In this document: piece by piece, positions 26,039 through 34,362 of the stretch
How the letters are laid out: each line of letters begins with the position of its first letter
Numbering within the stretch: the first letter of the stretch is position 1
Assembly: GCA_016714645.1 (NCBI GenBank)
Contig: JADKCI010000005.1
Coordinates: forward strand, 372,001 to 436,000
Direction of reading: 5' to 3'
Origin: Chromatiaceae bacterium
GTDB taxonomy: Bacteria > Pseudomonadota > Gammaproteobacteria > Chromatiales > Chromatiaceae
Length of the DNA: 64,000 nucleotides
Position numbers and translations under genes: made by a program
The notes under the pieces: model-generated
What the model saw: the letters and a program-made list of their open reading frames with translations, nothing else
Told to the model about the DNA's origin: nothing
Databases searched by the model: none

Positions 26039-26959
26039 ATGGAACTGCGCCAACTCCGCTCCCTGATCGCCCTGGTGGAGGCCGATTTCAACGTCAGTCG
26101 CGCCGCGGACCGCATGAGCCTGGTACAGCCAGCGGTCTCCCAACACCTGAAGCACCTTGAGGAGGAACTGGGCATTCCCCTGGTTCAGCGCCATGGCAAG
26201 CGGCTGCTGGGTCTGACTCCCGCCGGGGACGAAGTCCTGCTGCACGCCCGCGCGACCCTGGCGGGAGCGGCGAATATCCTCGCCATCAGCCAGGATCGGA
26301 AGGAGGAAAGCCGGGGTGTCCTGCGCATTGGCACCACCCATGCCCAGGCACGATATGTGCTCCCCCCGCTGATCCGCCGCTTTAGTGAGTCCTTCCCCGA
26401 GGTGGAAATCCAACTCCACCAGGGTACGCCGAGCCAGTTAGTGGCCATGGTGCTGCGTGATGCCGTGGATCTGGCCATCTGTACCGAGGCCATTGGCCAA
26501 CACCCTGACCTGATTTCCTCGCCGTGTTATCGCTGGAATCGCTGCCTGATCGCGCCTCGGGATCATCCCCTGCTGGCGGTCCGGCCCATCAGCCTGGAAC
26601 TACTCGGCGACCAGCCCCTGGTCACCTATGTCCTGGGTTTCACCGGGCGTGGACACTTCAGCGACGCCTTTGCGCGCGAAGGCCTGAAGCCCAGGGTGAT
26701 GGTGAGCGCCGCCGATGCGGACGTCATCAAGACCTATGTTCGCGAAGGCTTTGGCATTGGCGTCATCGCGGACCTGGCCTACGACCCCCAACTCGACGGA
26801 GATCTGGGTCGCCGCGACCTCAGCCATCTCTTCCCGTGGGAGGTGACGCGCATGGCTCAGGCACGGTCAAAATACCCGCGGACCTTTCAGCGGGCCTTCA
26901 TGGCGCTGTTCCAGCGGGAGGTTGCCACCCTGGTACGGGAGCGGCAACAGGGGGGATGA
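26039..26959 (+). CDS. LysR-type regulator, CysB family
   Basis: A 306-residue transcription regulator. The N-terminal helix-turn-helix (FNVSRAADRMSLVQPAVSQHL) is followed by an effector domain with CysB-family landmarks: IGTTHAQARYVLPPLIRRF, LVTYVLGFTGRGHF and ADADVIKTYVREGFGIGVIA. CysB/Cbl members sense O-acetylserine or sulfur-related ligands and control sulfur assimilation. The start at 26039 aligns with the family N-terminus, but no Shine-Dalgarno is visible and CATAAT touches the ATG. Divergence from the DsrC-like gene suggests it controls that gene. Confidence 0.88.
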   Translation: MELRQLRSLIALVEADFNVSRAADRMSLVQPAVSQHLKHLEEELGIPLVQRHGKRLLGLTPAGDEVLLHARATLAGAANILAISQDRKEESRGVLRIGTTHAQARYVLPPLIRRFSESFPEVEIQLHQGTPSQLVAMVLRDAVDLAICTEAIGQHPDLISSPCYRWNRCLIAPRDHPLLAVRPISLELLGDQPLVTYVLGFTGRGHFSDAFAREGLKPRVMVSAADADVIKTYVREGFGIGVIADLAYDPQLDGDLGRRDLSHLFPWEVTRMAQARSKYPRTFQRAFMALFQREVATLVRERQQGG

Positions 26960-27074
26960 GGGTGGGATCGGAGAGGATTTCGGGAATCCTTGGCCGCTTG
27001 CCGTTAAACTATGAGAATTAGGAGTGTCCCTCAGCCTCTCCCAATGACCTGCCACCCCATTCAGGAAAGACCAG

Positions 27075-27254
27075 ATGCGCACCTTCGATGCCGAACCTCA
27101 GGTCCTCCAAGACCTTCGTGAAGAAAGCGAGATCGTTACCGCCCAGGCCCACCAGGACTTCAACGTCTGGGCCGTGCGGCACCCGACCCTGGGCAAGTTG
27201 GTGATCATCGAAAGCCGGAATGGCAGCGGCGTGATTGTCGAAACCGAGGAATGA
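27075..27254 (+). CDS. Small conserved-looking hypothetical protein, 59 residues
   Basis: A 59-codon frame from ATG 27075 with AGGAAAG upstream at good spacing. The product starts MRTFDAEPQVLQDLREE and ends with KLVIIESRNGSGVIVETEE, which looks like a compact alpha/beta mini-domain with no signal or membrane segment. Base use and the ribosome site argue it is real. I do not recognise the family. It sits between the CysB-like gene and glgA on the same strand. Confidence 0.6.
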   Translation: MRTFDAEPQVLQDLREESEIVTAQAHQDFNVWAVRHPTLGKLVIIESRNGSGVIVETEE

Positions 27255-27397
27255 GCCCTTCTCATCGCCCTTGCCCGTGGCGCGAGAGGCGCGCCAGGGC
27301 GCGAGAGGCGAAATTATCGTTGTAATGGCCGCCGCGATGGCGGTCTTGATCTTGACCGTTGCCAGCCAACGGCGGGATCCGAGCCCAGGATACTGCG

Positions 27398-29311
27398 ATG
27401 GCCAAGAAATCTGCCGAACCCAAGAAGCCCGCGATCAACCCGAAGGCCACGGCTACCCCGCCTCCGCCGGTGGTCGTGACCCAGGCCCCGGCGGCGGTAC
27501 CCCAGGAAAAGCCCGTGCCCCGGGCCAAGGTCGCACCCGAGGTCCCTAAGGTCGTTAAGGGCGGTACGGGGGTTGTCACCGCGCCCCTGGCCCTTGATCT
27601 CAGCGAGCTGATTGCCACCGCCCCCGAGCTACTAAGCGTCGAAAAGGACTTGGCACCCCCCGCCCCCCAGGTCGTTGAGTCACCAGCCTCTGGCTTCAAG
27701 CCGGAGTCCCAGGCGGAGCCAAGGCCCACGCCATCCCAGGAGGAGCCGGAATCCGTCCACCTGGTGGAACCCCTCCCCTACGAACCAGCCCCCGCGCCGA
27801 GCCAGGAGCCCTCGCCCTATGCCTACCAGGGCCCCAGCCTCTATGTAGTGCAGATTACCCCGGAAATGGCGCCGGTGGCCAAGGTCGGCGGCCTGGGTGA
27901 CGTGGTCTTCGGTCTGTCACGAGAGCTGGCCATCCGGGGGAATCATGTCGAGATCATCCTGCCCAAGTACGACACCCTGCGCTACGACCACATTTTTGAA
28001 CTCCATGTTGCCTTCCAGGATCTCTGGGTGCCCTGGTACGAGGGGGCCATTCACTGCACCGTCTATTTTGGTTTTGTGCATGATCGCAAATGCTTCTTCA
28101 TCGAGCCCCACTCCCCGGACAACTTCTTCAACCGGGGTGCCATTTACGGCTTCAGTGACGACCTCTTGCGCTACGCCTTCTTTTCCCGCGCGGCCATGGA
28201 ATTCCTGTTCAAGTCCGGCAAGCACCCCGACGTCATCCACTGCCACGACTGGCAGACAGCTTTGGTGCCGGTCTTCCTGTTCGAGATCTACCAGCACCTG
28301 GGGATGACTCATCCCCGCGTCTGCCTCACCATCCACAACTTCAAGCACCAGGGGATTACGGGCCAGGAGACGCTGCGGGCCACGGGCCTGCGCCGGCCCG
28401 ACTACTTCATGGACTACAACCGGCTGCGCGACAACCACAATCCGCAGGCCCTGAATCTCCTCAAGGGCGGCATTGTCTATGCCAACTTCACCACCACGGT
28501 ATCGCCGCGTTACGCCTACGAGACCCGCGACCAGGGCCAGGGCTTCGGCCTGGAACCGACCCTGCACACCCATCACCTGAAATACGGCGGTGTGGTCAAC
28601 GGCATCGACTATGACGTCTGGAATCCGGAGGTTGATCCCCTCCTGCCGACGCCTTATGGCATCGAGTCCCTGGATGCCAAGTACGATAATAAGCGCGCCC
28701 TGCGTCACCGCCTGATGCTGGCGGACAACGAGAAGCCCATCATCGCCTTCATTGGCCGGCTCGATCCCCAAAAGGGTCTGGAACTGGTGCGCCATGCCAT
28801 CTTTTATGGCCTGGAAAGGGGTGCCCAATTCGTGCTGCTCGGTTCCAGCCCGGATGCCGGCATTAACACCGATTTCTGGGGGCTGAAACGGATGCTGAAC
28901 GACAGTCCGGACTGCCATCTGGAGATCGGCTTCGACGAGGAACTGTCCCACCTCATCTACGCCGGCGCCGATATGATGCTGGTGCCCAGCCAGTTCGAGC
29001 CCTGTGGCCTGACCCAACTCATTGCCCTACGGTATGGCACCATTCCGGTCGTGCGCTCGGTGGGCGGTCTGGCCGATACCGTCTTCGACAAGGACCATGC
29101 CCAGCGCCCCCTCCATGAGCGCAACGGGTACAGCTTCCAGAACTACGACCAGGCGGGCCTGGAATCCGCCCTGGGCCGCGCCATCGCCTGCTACTACCAC
29201 CACCCCGATCATTTCCGGGAGCTGATGAAGAACGCCATACGCACCGACTATTCCTGGAACGTGCCGGGCAAGGATTACCTCAATATCTACAACTACATCC
29301 GGAACAAATAG
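27398..29311 (+). CDS. glgA: Glycogen synthase (GT5) with long Pro/Ala-rich N-terminal extension
   Basis: Transfers glucose from ADP-glucose (or UDP-glucose) to the growing alpha-1,4-glucan. The 637-residue product begins at ATG 27398 (AGGA upstream) with MAKKSAEPKK. The first 147 residues are low complexity, rich in Pro, Ala, Val and Glu, and are absent from standard GlgA (about 480 residues). The catalytic part starts at LYVVQITPEMAPVAKVGGLG, with Lys162 of the KxGGL nucleotide-sugar motif, followed by HDWQTALVPVFLFEIY and the C-terminal SQFEPCGLTQLIALRYGTIP. Both Rossmann domains are complete. Confidence 0.92.
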   Translation: MAKKSAEPKKPAINPKATATPPPPVVVTQAPAAVPQEKPVPRAKVAPEVPKVVKGGTGVVTAPLALDLSELIATAPELLSVEKDLAPPAPQVVESPASGFKPESQAEPRPTPSQEEPESVHLVEPLPYEPAPAPSQEPSPYAYQGPSLYVVQITPEMAPVAKVGGLGDVVFGLSRELAIRGNHVEIILPKYDTLRYDHIFELHVAFQDLWVPWYEGAIHCTVYFGFVHDRKCFFIEPHSPDNFFNRGAIYGFSDDLLRYAFFSRAAMEFLFKSGKHPDVIHCHDWQTALVPVFLFEIYQHLGMTHPRVCLTIHNFKHQGITGQETLRATGLRRPDYFMDYNRLRDNHNPQALNLLKGGIVYANFTTTVSPRYAYETRDQGQGFGLEPTLHTHHLKYGGVVNGIDYDVWNPEVDPLLPTPYGIESLDAKYDNKRALRHRLMLADNEKPIIAFIGRLDPQKGLELVRHAIFYGLERGAQFVLLGSSPDAGINTDFWGLKRMLNDSPDCHLEIGFDEELSHLIYAGADMMLVPSQFEPCGLTQLIALRYGTIPVVRSVGGLADTVFDKDHAQRPLHERNGYSFQNYDQAGLESALGRAIACYYHHPDHFRELMKNAIRTDYSWNVPGKDYLNIYNYIRNK

Positions 29312-29314
29312 GGA

Positions 29315-29803
29315 TCAGTCGCCCCCATAAGCCTGCTGCCGATAGGTCCCCACCAACTCCGTCCTGGCCAAAATATGCCCCTCCATGGCCACGAGGAGTT
29401 CGTTTTTGTGGGGTGTACCCAGATCTGGCAGCCGGGTGTCCAGGGCGTAGAGGATATGGAAATACCGGTGCTGGCCGACGGGCGGGCAAGGTCCGCCGTA
29501 ACCGGTACGGCCCCAACTATTGAGCCCCTGGCCAGTCCCCGGCGGCAGTTGATCTTCCCTCAAGCCGGAGGCTAGTCCCGGGCATTCCGGGGGCAGGTTG
29601 TAGAGCACCCAGTGATCCCAGACCATGCGTGGCGCCTGGGGATCGGGGGCGTCGGGGTCGTCGATCAGCAGCACCAGGCTCCCGCAATCCGCCGGAACCC
29701 CACTCCAGGTCAGATCGGGGGAGACATTGTCACCCTCGCAGGTGTGGCGTCTCGGGATATCGCCGCCCTCGGCAAAGGCGGTTGAAGTCAGGGTCAGGCT
29801 CAT
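29315..29803 (-). CDS. YbhB/YbcL-type PEBP (Raf kinase inhibitor-like) protein
   Basis: A 162-residue phosphatidylethanolamine-binding-protein-like fold. It shows DIPRRHTCEGDNVSPDLTWS, the ligand-site DDPDAPDP and MVWDHWVLYNLPP, and the later YGGPCPPVGQHRYFHILYALD. No signal peptide, so cytoplasmic. Function in bacteria is not settled. It converges on glgA with a three-base gap. Confidence 0.9.
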   Translation of the reverse strand: MSLTLTSTAFAEGGDIPRRHTCEGDNVSPDLTWSGVPADCGSLVLLIDDPDAPDPQAPRMVWDHWVLYNLPPECPGLASGLREDQLPPGTGQGLNSWGRTGYGGPCPPVGQHRYFHILYALDTRLPDLGTPHKNELLVAMEGHILARTELVGTYRQQAYGGD

Positions 29804-29976
29804 CGCATCTCATCCTCTAGCAGGGTCGTTTTCGTGCATCTATAGCCAGTTTATAGACTAAGCAAGCGCCATCGTCATCCCGCCTGCCGGTTAGGATATA
29901 CTTCGGCCGGTGGCCGCCGCCCAACCGGAAGGCGCCATTTTCACCAACCCCGCACCCTGCTTGGAAGGTTTGCTCC

Positions 29977-32025
29977 ATGTCTGATTACAATGCCGAGGAC
30001 GTCCGCAACATTGCCCTGGTTGGTCACGCCGGCTCTGGCAAGACCACGCTGGTCGAGGCCCTGCTCGCCGCGACGGGGGTAATCCCCGCGCCGGGTAGCG
30101 TGGCCAGGGGCACCACCGTCTGTGACTACGACCCCTTGGAAAAAGAGCACCGGCACTCGCTCGACATCGGCATCACCAGCTTCAACGCCCATGGCAAGCA
30201 TGTGAATTTGCTCGATACCCCGGGCTTTCCGGACTTCCTGGGCCGCAGCGTATCCGTGCTGCCGGCGGTGGAGACGGCGGCGGTGGTCATCAACGCCCAG
30301 GCGGGAATAGAGCGGATCACCCAGCGCATGATGACGGTCGCGAAGGATCGCCAGTTGTGCCGCCTCATCATCATCAACAAGATCGATGCCGAGGGGGTCG
30401 ACCTGGAAGGCCTCACGGACCAGATTCGCGACACCTTCGGACCCGAATGCCTGCCCATTAACCTGCCGGCGGATGGTGGCAAACAGGTCGTCGATTGCTT
30501 CTTTCAGCCCAGCGGCTCGCCCACCGATTTCTCGAATGTCGCCGAGGCTCACAGCCGCATCCTCGACCAGGTAGTCGAGGTAGACGAGGCCCTGATGGAA
30601 ATCTACCTGGAGCAGGGTCAGGAACTGCAACCCGAGCAATTGCACGACCCCTTCGAAAAGGCCCTGCGCGAGGGACACCTCATCCCCATCTGTTACATAT
30701 CCGCCGAGACCGGCGCCGGTATCCCGGAATTGCTGGAGATTCTGGTACGCCTCATGCCGAACCCCTCGGAGGGCAATCCACCCGCCTTCATGAAGGGCGA
30801 AGGCGCCAGCTTGACCCCCGTGCTGATCAAGCCGGACCCCGGCCTGCACGTCCTGGCCCATGTCTTCAAGATCATCAACGACCCCTTCCGCGGCAAGTTG
30901 GGCATCTTCCGCATTCATCAGGGCCGCATCACCCCCAACAGCGCTCTATTGATCGGCGACGCCCGCAAGCCCATCAAGGTCACCCACCTCTACCGGCTCC
31001 AGGGTAACGAGCAGGTCGAGGTCCAGGAGGGCGTGCCCGGGGACATCCTGGCCATCGCCCGGGTGGACGATGTCCACTTCGACGCCGTGCTCCACGACTC
31101 CCACGACGAGGACCATCACCACCTCCGTTCCATGGAGTGCCCGGTACCCCTCTACGGCCTCGCCATCACCCCCAAAAAGCGCGGGGACGAGCAGAAGCTG
31201 ACGGACGCCTTGCACAAACTCGAGGCCGAGGACCCCTGTTTCCACGTCGAGCACAACGCCTCCACCAACGAGACGGTCATGCGGGGCCTGGGCGAACTGC
31301 ACATGAAGGTCCTGCTGCGGCGCCTGTCCGATCAGTTCCATGTCGAGGTGGATACCCGCCCGCCGAGCATTCCCTACCGCGAGACCATCTCCGCCAAGGC
31401 CGAAGGCCATCATCGCCATAAGAAGCAGACCGGTGGCGCCGGCCAGTTTGGCGAGGTCTTTCTGCGCATCGAGCCCCTGGAGCGCGGCGGCGGCTTCGAA
31501 TTCGTGGATGCGGTGGTGGGTGGCGCCATTCCCAACCAATTCATCCCCTCGGTGGAAAAGGGCGTGCGTCAGCTCCTGGACGAGGGCGCCATCGCCGGCT
31601 TCCCCCTCCAGGACATCCGAGTCACCCTCTACGATGGCAAGTTCCACCCCGTCGATTCCAAGGACATCGCCTTTGCCACCGCCGGGCGCAAGGCCTTTAT
31701 CGAGGCCATCGACAAGGCCAGGCCGGTGATTTTGGAGCCCATCGTCAAGATCCGCATCCTGGCCCAGAACAGCGCCATGGGCGACCTGGCGGGGGACCTC
31801 TCGGGCCGCCGGGGCCGGGTCCTGGGCAGCGATGCCACCAGCATGGGCCAGATTGTCATCAACGGCGAAGTCCCCCTCGCCGAACTCGAGGGTTACGAAT
31901 CCCGCCTCAAGTCCATCACCGGCGGCGAGGGCACCTACTCCATCGAACTCAGCCACTACGAAGCCGTCCCGGCCAATATCCAGAAGGAACTCCAGGACGC
32001 CTACGAGCGCAATGAGGCAGACTGA
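29977..32025 (+). CDS. Elongation factor G-like GTPase (EF-G2 type)
   Basis: A 682-residue translational GTPase resembling EF-G but of the divergent FusA2-like group. G1 is GHAGSGKTTLVEAL, G3 DTPGFPDFL, and G4 NKID in IIINKIDAEGVDLEG. Domains II-V follow, with the domain IV region TGGAGQFGEVFLRIEP and domain V at the C-terminus. In EF-G proper G1 is usually AHIDAGKTT; the change to GHAGSGKTT and the odd length mark this as the paralogue, which may lack normal translocation activity. GGAAGG precedes the ATG. Confidence 0.88.
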   Translation: MSDYNAEDVRNIALVGHAGSGKTTLVEALLAATGVIPAPGSVARGTTVCDYDPLEKEHRHSLDIGITSFNAHGKHVNLLDTPGFPDFLGRSVSVLPAVETAAVVINAQAGIERITQRMMTVAKDRQLCRLIIINKIDAEGVDLEGLTDQIRDTFGPECLPINLPADGGKQVVDCFFQPSGSPTDFSNVAEAHSRILDQVVEVDEALMEIYLEQGQELQPEQLHDPFEKALREGHLIPICYISAETGAGIPELLEILVRLMPNPSEGNPPAFMKGEGASLTPVLIKPDPGLHVLAHVFKIINDPFRGKLGIFRIHQGRITPNSALLIGDARKPIKVTHLYRLQGNEQVEVQEGVPGDILAIARVDDVHFDAVLHDSHDEDHHHLRSMECPVPLYGLAITPKKRGDEQKLTDALHKLEAEDPCFHVEHNASTNETVMRGLGELHMKVLLRRLSDQFHVEVDTRPPSIPYRETISAKAEGHHRHKKQTGGAGQFGEVFLRIEPLERGGGFEFVDAVVGGAIPNQFIPSVEKGVRQLLDEGAIAGFPLQDIRVTLYDGKFHPVDSKDIAFATAGRKAFIEAIDKARPVILEPIVKIRILAQNSAMGDLAGDLSGRRGRVLGSDATSMGQIVINGEVPLAELEGYESRLKSITGGEGTYSIELSHYEAVPANIQKELQDAYERNEAD

Positions 32026-32126
32026 GCCCTAGGGCGACGAGTGCCAGGCGGGCAACCACTGACCCTCGTCGCCATCAAGCCGGGGATGGCCCCCACCAGC
32101 CGACCACCGGAGGAAGGCGACCGACC

Positions 32127-32762
32127 ATGAATCGCTTTGTCCTCGATACCAGCCTCTTCACCAATCCCGATGTCTTTCGTGCCTTTGGCCCGGATGCCCA
32201 GGAGGCCATTCGTGTCTTCAGCCGCCTGGCGCGGGCCACGGGGCGCGACTTCTTCATGCCGGGCTCCGTTTATGAGGAACTCGGCAAGATCAAGGACCTG
32301 TCCGAGGTCGGGGCGGACTTTGAATCCGTGGTTCGCCTGCGCTCGCCACGGAAACACCAGATCACCATCCCGGGCACCCTCCTCTACGAACTCATCGAGG
32401 AGGTTCGCTATCGCATCGATCGGGGGCTGCGGATCGCCGAAGAGGCGGCCAAGGAGGCCGCCCAGTCCCTGGAAGACCCCGGCAGGCTCATCAACCGGCT
32501 GCGCGGACGCTACCGCGAGGCCCTGCGCCAGGGCATCCTCGATAGTAAGGAGGACGTGGACGTGCTGCTGCTCTCCTTCGAGCTCGACGCCACCCTGGTG
32601 TGCGCCGACGAGGGGCTGCGCAAATGGGCGGACAAGGTCGGCATCGAGGTCATCCACCCCTTGAATTTCCGCGCCATCCTGGAAAAGTTGATCGAGGTGC
32701 CCGGCAGTTCCCCAGGACCCTCAGTCCAGGAGCGAGGCGCCACGGAAGAGTTGATGCAGTAA
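32127..32762 (+). CDS. RNA ligase partner protein (PIN-like)
   Basis: A 211-residue protein matching the RNA ligase partner family (MJ0950-type) found next to Pab1020-type RNA ligases, mainly in archaea. The N-terminus MNRFVLDTSLFTNPDVFRAF and the C-terminal SKEDVDVLLLSFELDATLVCADEGLRKWA have the acidic residues of a PIN nuclease fold (Asp7, and Asp residues in EDVD and CADEG). Whether it is an active nuclease is unknown. A strong ribosome site (GGAGGAAGG) precedes it. Its 3' end overlaps that of the ligase gene by 42 bp on the opposite strand. Confidence 0.85.
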   Translation: MNRFVLDTSLFTNPDVFRAFGPDAQEAIRVFSRLARATGRDFFMPGSVYEELGKIKDLSEVGADFESVVRLRSPRKHQITIPGTLLYELIEEVRYRIDRGLRIAEEAAKEAAQSLEDPGRLINRLRGRYREALRQGILDSKEDVDVLLLSFELDATLVCADEGLRKWADKVGIEVIHPLNFRAILEKLIEVPGSSPGPSVQERGATEELMQ

Positions 32763-33914
32763 GCCGGTGAGTTTGGGCACCTCCTTCTCAAACTCCAGCA
32801 CCCAATAACCCCCCTCCTCCTCCAACCGCCGCTGGGCCAGATGGGTATGGCCCAGGATGGCGCGCAGATGGGCCATGAAGGCGATGGCGTTCTCCCGGTG
32901 GCGGAAACGGCAGCGAAAGTTGTGAAAGACATGGCCATCGCGCTTAAAAAGGGCCACCGAGCGCCCCAGCCCTTCCAGAAAGGCCCGGCCCAGGTCGCGG
33001 TGCAGACGATCGTCGGGCACCCGCCCGGCTTCATCCAGGTACAGCGCCAGGCGCAATATGCGGCCCGTAAAGAAGTCCCCCGGCAGCTCCACTGTATCTT
33101 CCGCCCGCACGGCAATGTCATAGATACCGGACCAGGCGGTCACGAACTTGGTGCGATGCCCCCCGGGCGCCTCCTCCTTGAAGACCGCACCCTCCCGCCC
33201 CTCCGCGTCCAGTTGCTCCACGACGCCGAGTACCGCCCGCCAGTCCGCCGCCCTGAAGCGGCCGAAGATCCGGGTGGTCGGCAGGGCAAAGGCCTCGCAC
33301 AATTCCCGCCTCTCTGCCTGGGAGAGAAAGCCCGGCTGGTCCAGGCGCATCATGTCGAAGACGAAGAGTTGAACATCCTGGGTGATGAAGGAGGGACCGC
33401 CCTGGGTATAGGGATTGTCCGGCCCCGCGAGCTCGGCGCACAGCACCAGGTCGGGATGGGCCTCGAACAGGGCCAGGGGGATAAAATCCGCCACCCGGTC
33501 GGTGGCGAAGGGACAGACATAGCCGCCCCGCGATAAGGCCAGCATTTCCCCGCCGGAGCAAAAGACGCGGACATTAAAGCCGTCGATCTTCTCCTCCATC
33601 CAGAATGGGCCGGTAAACTGCTGGCCCAGCCCCTGTTCCAGGCGGAAGATCCGGCCTATGCGGGGATAGCCAGGGACGAGGTGGCCCTGCCAGGCCAGGG
33701 TCCCCTTGGGGTAACCGCGGAAATCGTCTGTCAGACGCAGATAGCGTCGGTCGCCATGGGCCTCCCAACGGGCCTTGTGGCGTTCAAGCGCTTCGGGAAA
33801 AGGGATCGGGGGGAATAGGCATTTTTGGGTCGATAGCCCGGATCTAACCTTAAAACCGATGGTATACAATGGCCGAGTAACCACCCAGCCGGCCGAGAGG
33901 AAACACCAAGCCAT
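32721..33914 (-). CDS. RNA ligase, Pab1020/Rnl3 type
   Basis: An ATP-dependent RNA ligase of the archaeal Pab1020 family, which can circularise single-stranded RNA. Nucleotidyltransferase motif I is EEKIDGFNVRV with the adenylated Lys; motifs around CAELAGPDNPY, LFVFDM and EGAVFKEE follow, then a C-terminal helical dimerisation domain (FLEGLGRSVALFKRDGH). The start is uncertain: ATG 33914 reaches into the promoter and first codon of the divergent gene at 33913 and gives an unlikely N-terminus. A shorter start at 33822 (opening MPIPP) would require one fewer C in a C6 run at 33808-33813. Confidence 0.82.
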   Translation of the reverse strand: MAWCFLSAGWVVTRPLYTIGFKVRSGLSTQKCLFPPIPFPEALERHKARWEAHGDRRYLRLTDDFRGYPKGTLAWQGHLVPGYPRIGRIFRLEQGLGQQFTGPFWMEEKIDGFNVRVFCSGGEMLALSRGGYVCPFATDRVADFIPLALFEAHPDLVLCAELAGPDNPYTQGGPSFITQDVQLFVFDMMRLDQPGFLSQAERRELCEAFALPTTRIFGRFRAADWRAVLGVVEQLDAEGREGAVFKEEAPGGHRTKFVTAWSGIYDIAVRAEDTVELPGDFFTGRILRLALYLDEAGRVPDDRLHRDLGRAFLEGLGRSVALFKRDGHVFHNFRCRFRHRENAIAFMAHLRAILGHTHLAQRRLEEEGGYWVLEFEKEVPKLTGLLHQLFRGASLLD

Positions 33915-34284
33915 GTCCCAAATCCCCAAGCCCCTCCTGCCCCGCCTGACCCTGTTCGCGGCCGTCCTTATTGGCGGCGCGGCCTTTATCTACATGGTCA
34001 AGCTCATGCATGACATGACCTTCCACATCAGCCGGATGTCGACCGACATCAGCGCCATGTCCGCCAACATGGGCAAGATGCAAACCGATATGGCCTCCCT
34101 GGCGCGGGACGTGGGCGATATGCGCCAGCAGGTCGCTTCCCTGCCCGGCATCGCAGCCGACATGCAGCAGATGCGCGTGACCCTGGGCCGCATGTCCGGC
34201 CTGTTCGGCGGCGGTGAAACCCTGCGCCAGGCCAACCCCGTCGAGATCATGCAGCAGTTAGTGCCTGGTACTGACCGGCGCTAA
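33913..34284 (+). CDS. Methionine-rich membrane-anchored coiled-coil protein, unknown function
   Basis: A 123-residue protein starting at ATG 33913 (GAGAGG upstream). One transmembrane segment (LTLFAAVLIGGAAFIYMVKL, about 12-31) is followed by a helix with Met at regular intervals (MHDMTFHISRMSTDISAM, then MGKMQTDMASLARDVGDM), likely coiled coil in the periplasm. A TATACAAT element at about 33863-33870 is a good -10. I do not recognise a characterised homologue. A role as a small tether or regulator is speculation. Confidence 0.7.
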   Translation: MSQIPKPLLPRLTLFAAVLIGGAAFIYMVKLMHDMTFHISRMSTDISAMSANMGKMQTDMASLARDVGDMRQQVASLPGIAADMQQMRVTLGRMSGLFGGGETLRQANPVEIMQQLVPGTDRR

Positions 34285-34362
34285 GGGCCCCACCGCCCGG
34301 ACCGGGGTCCACCCTCACGGCGCGGGAGTCCGGAAAACGCGAGCCCTCCGGGCGGCTTCCTC

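Noticed and set aside
27279..27310. 13-bp direct repeat GGCGCGAGAGGCG, two copies
   Set aside because: Too short and GC-rich; only two copies, without an obvious role.
34293..34355. 9-bp inverted repeat CCGCCCGGA...TCCGGGCGG between convergent genes
   Set aside because: The loop is about 45 bases and there is no T tract, so it is not a convincing terminator.
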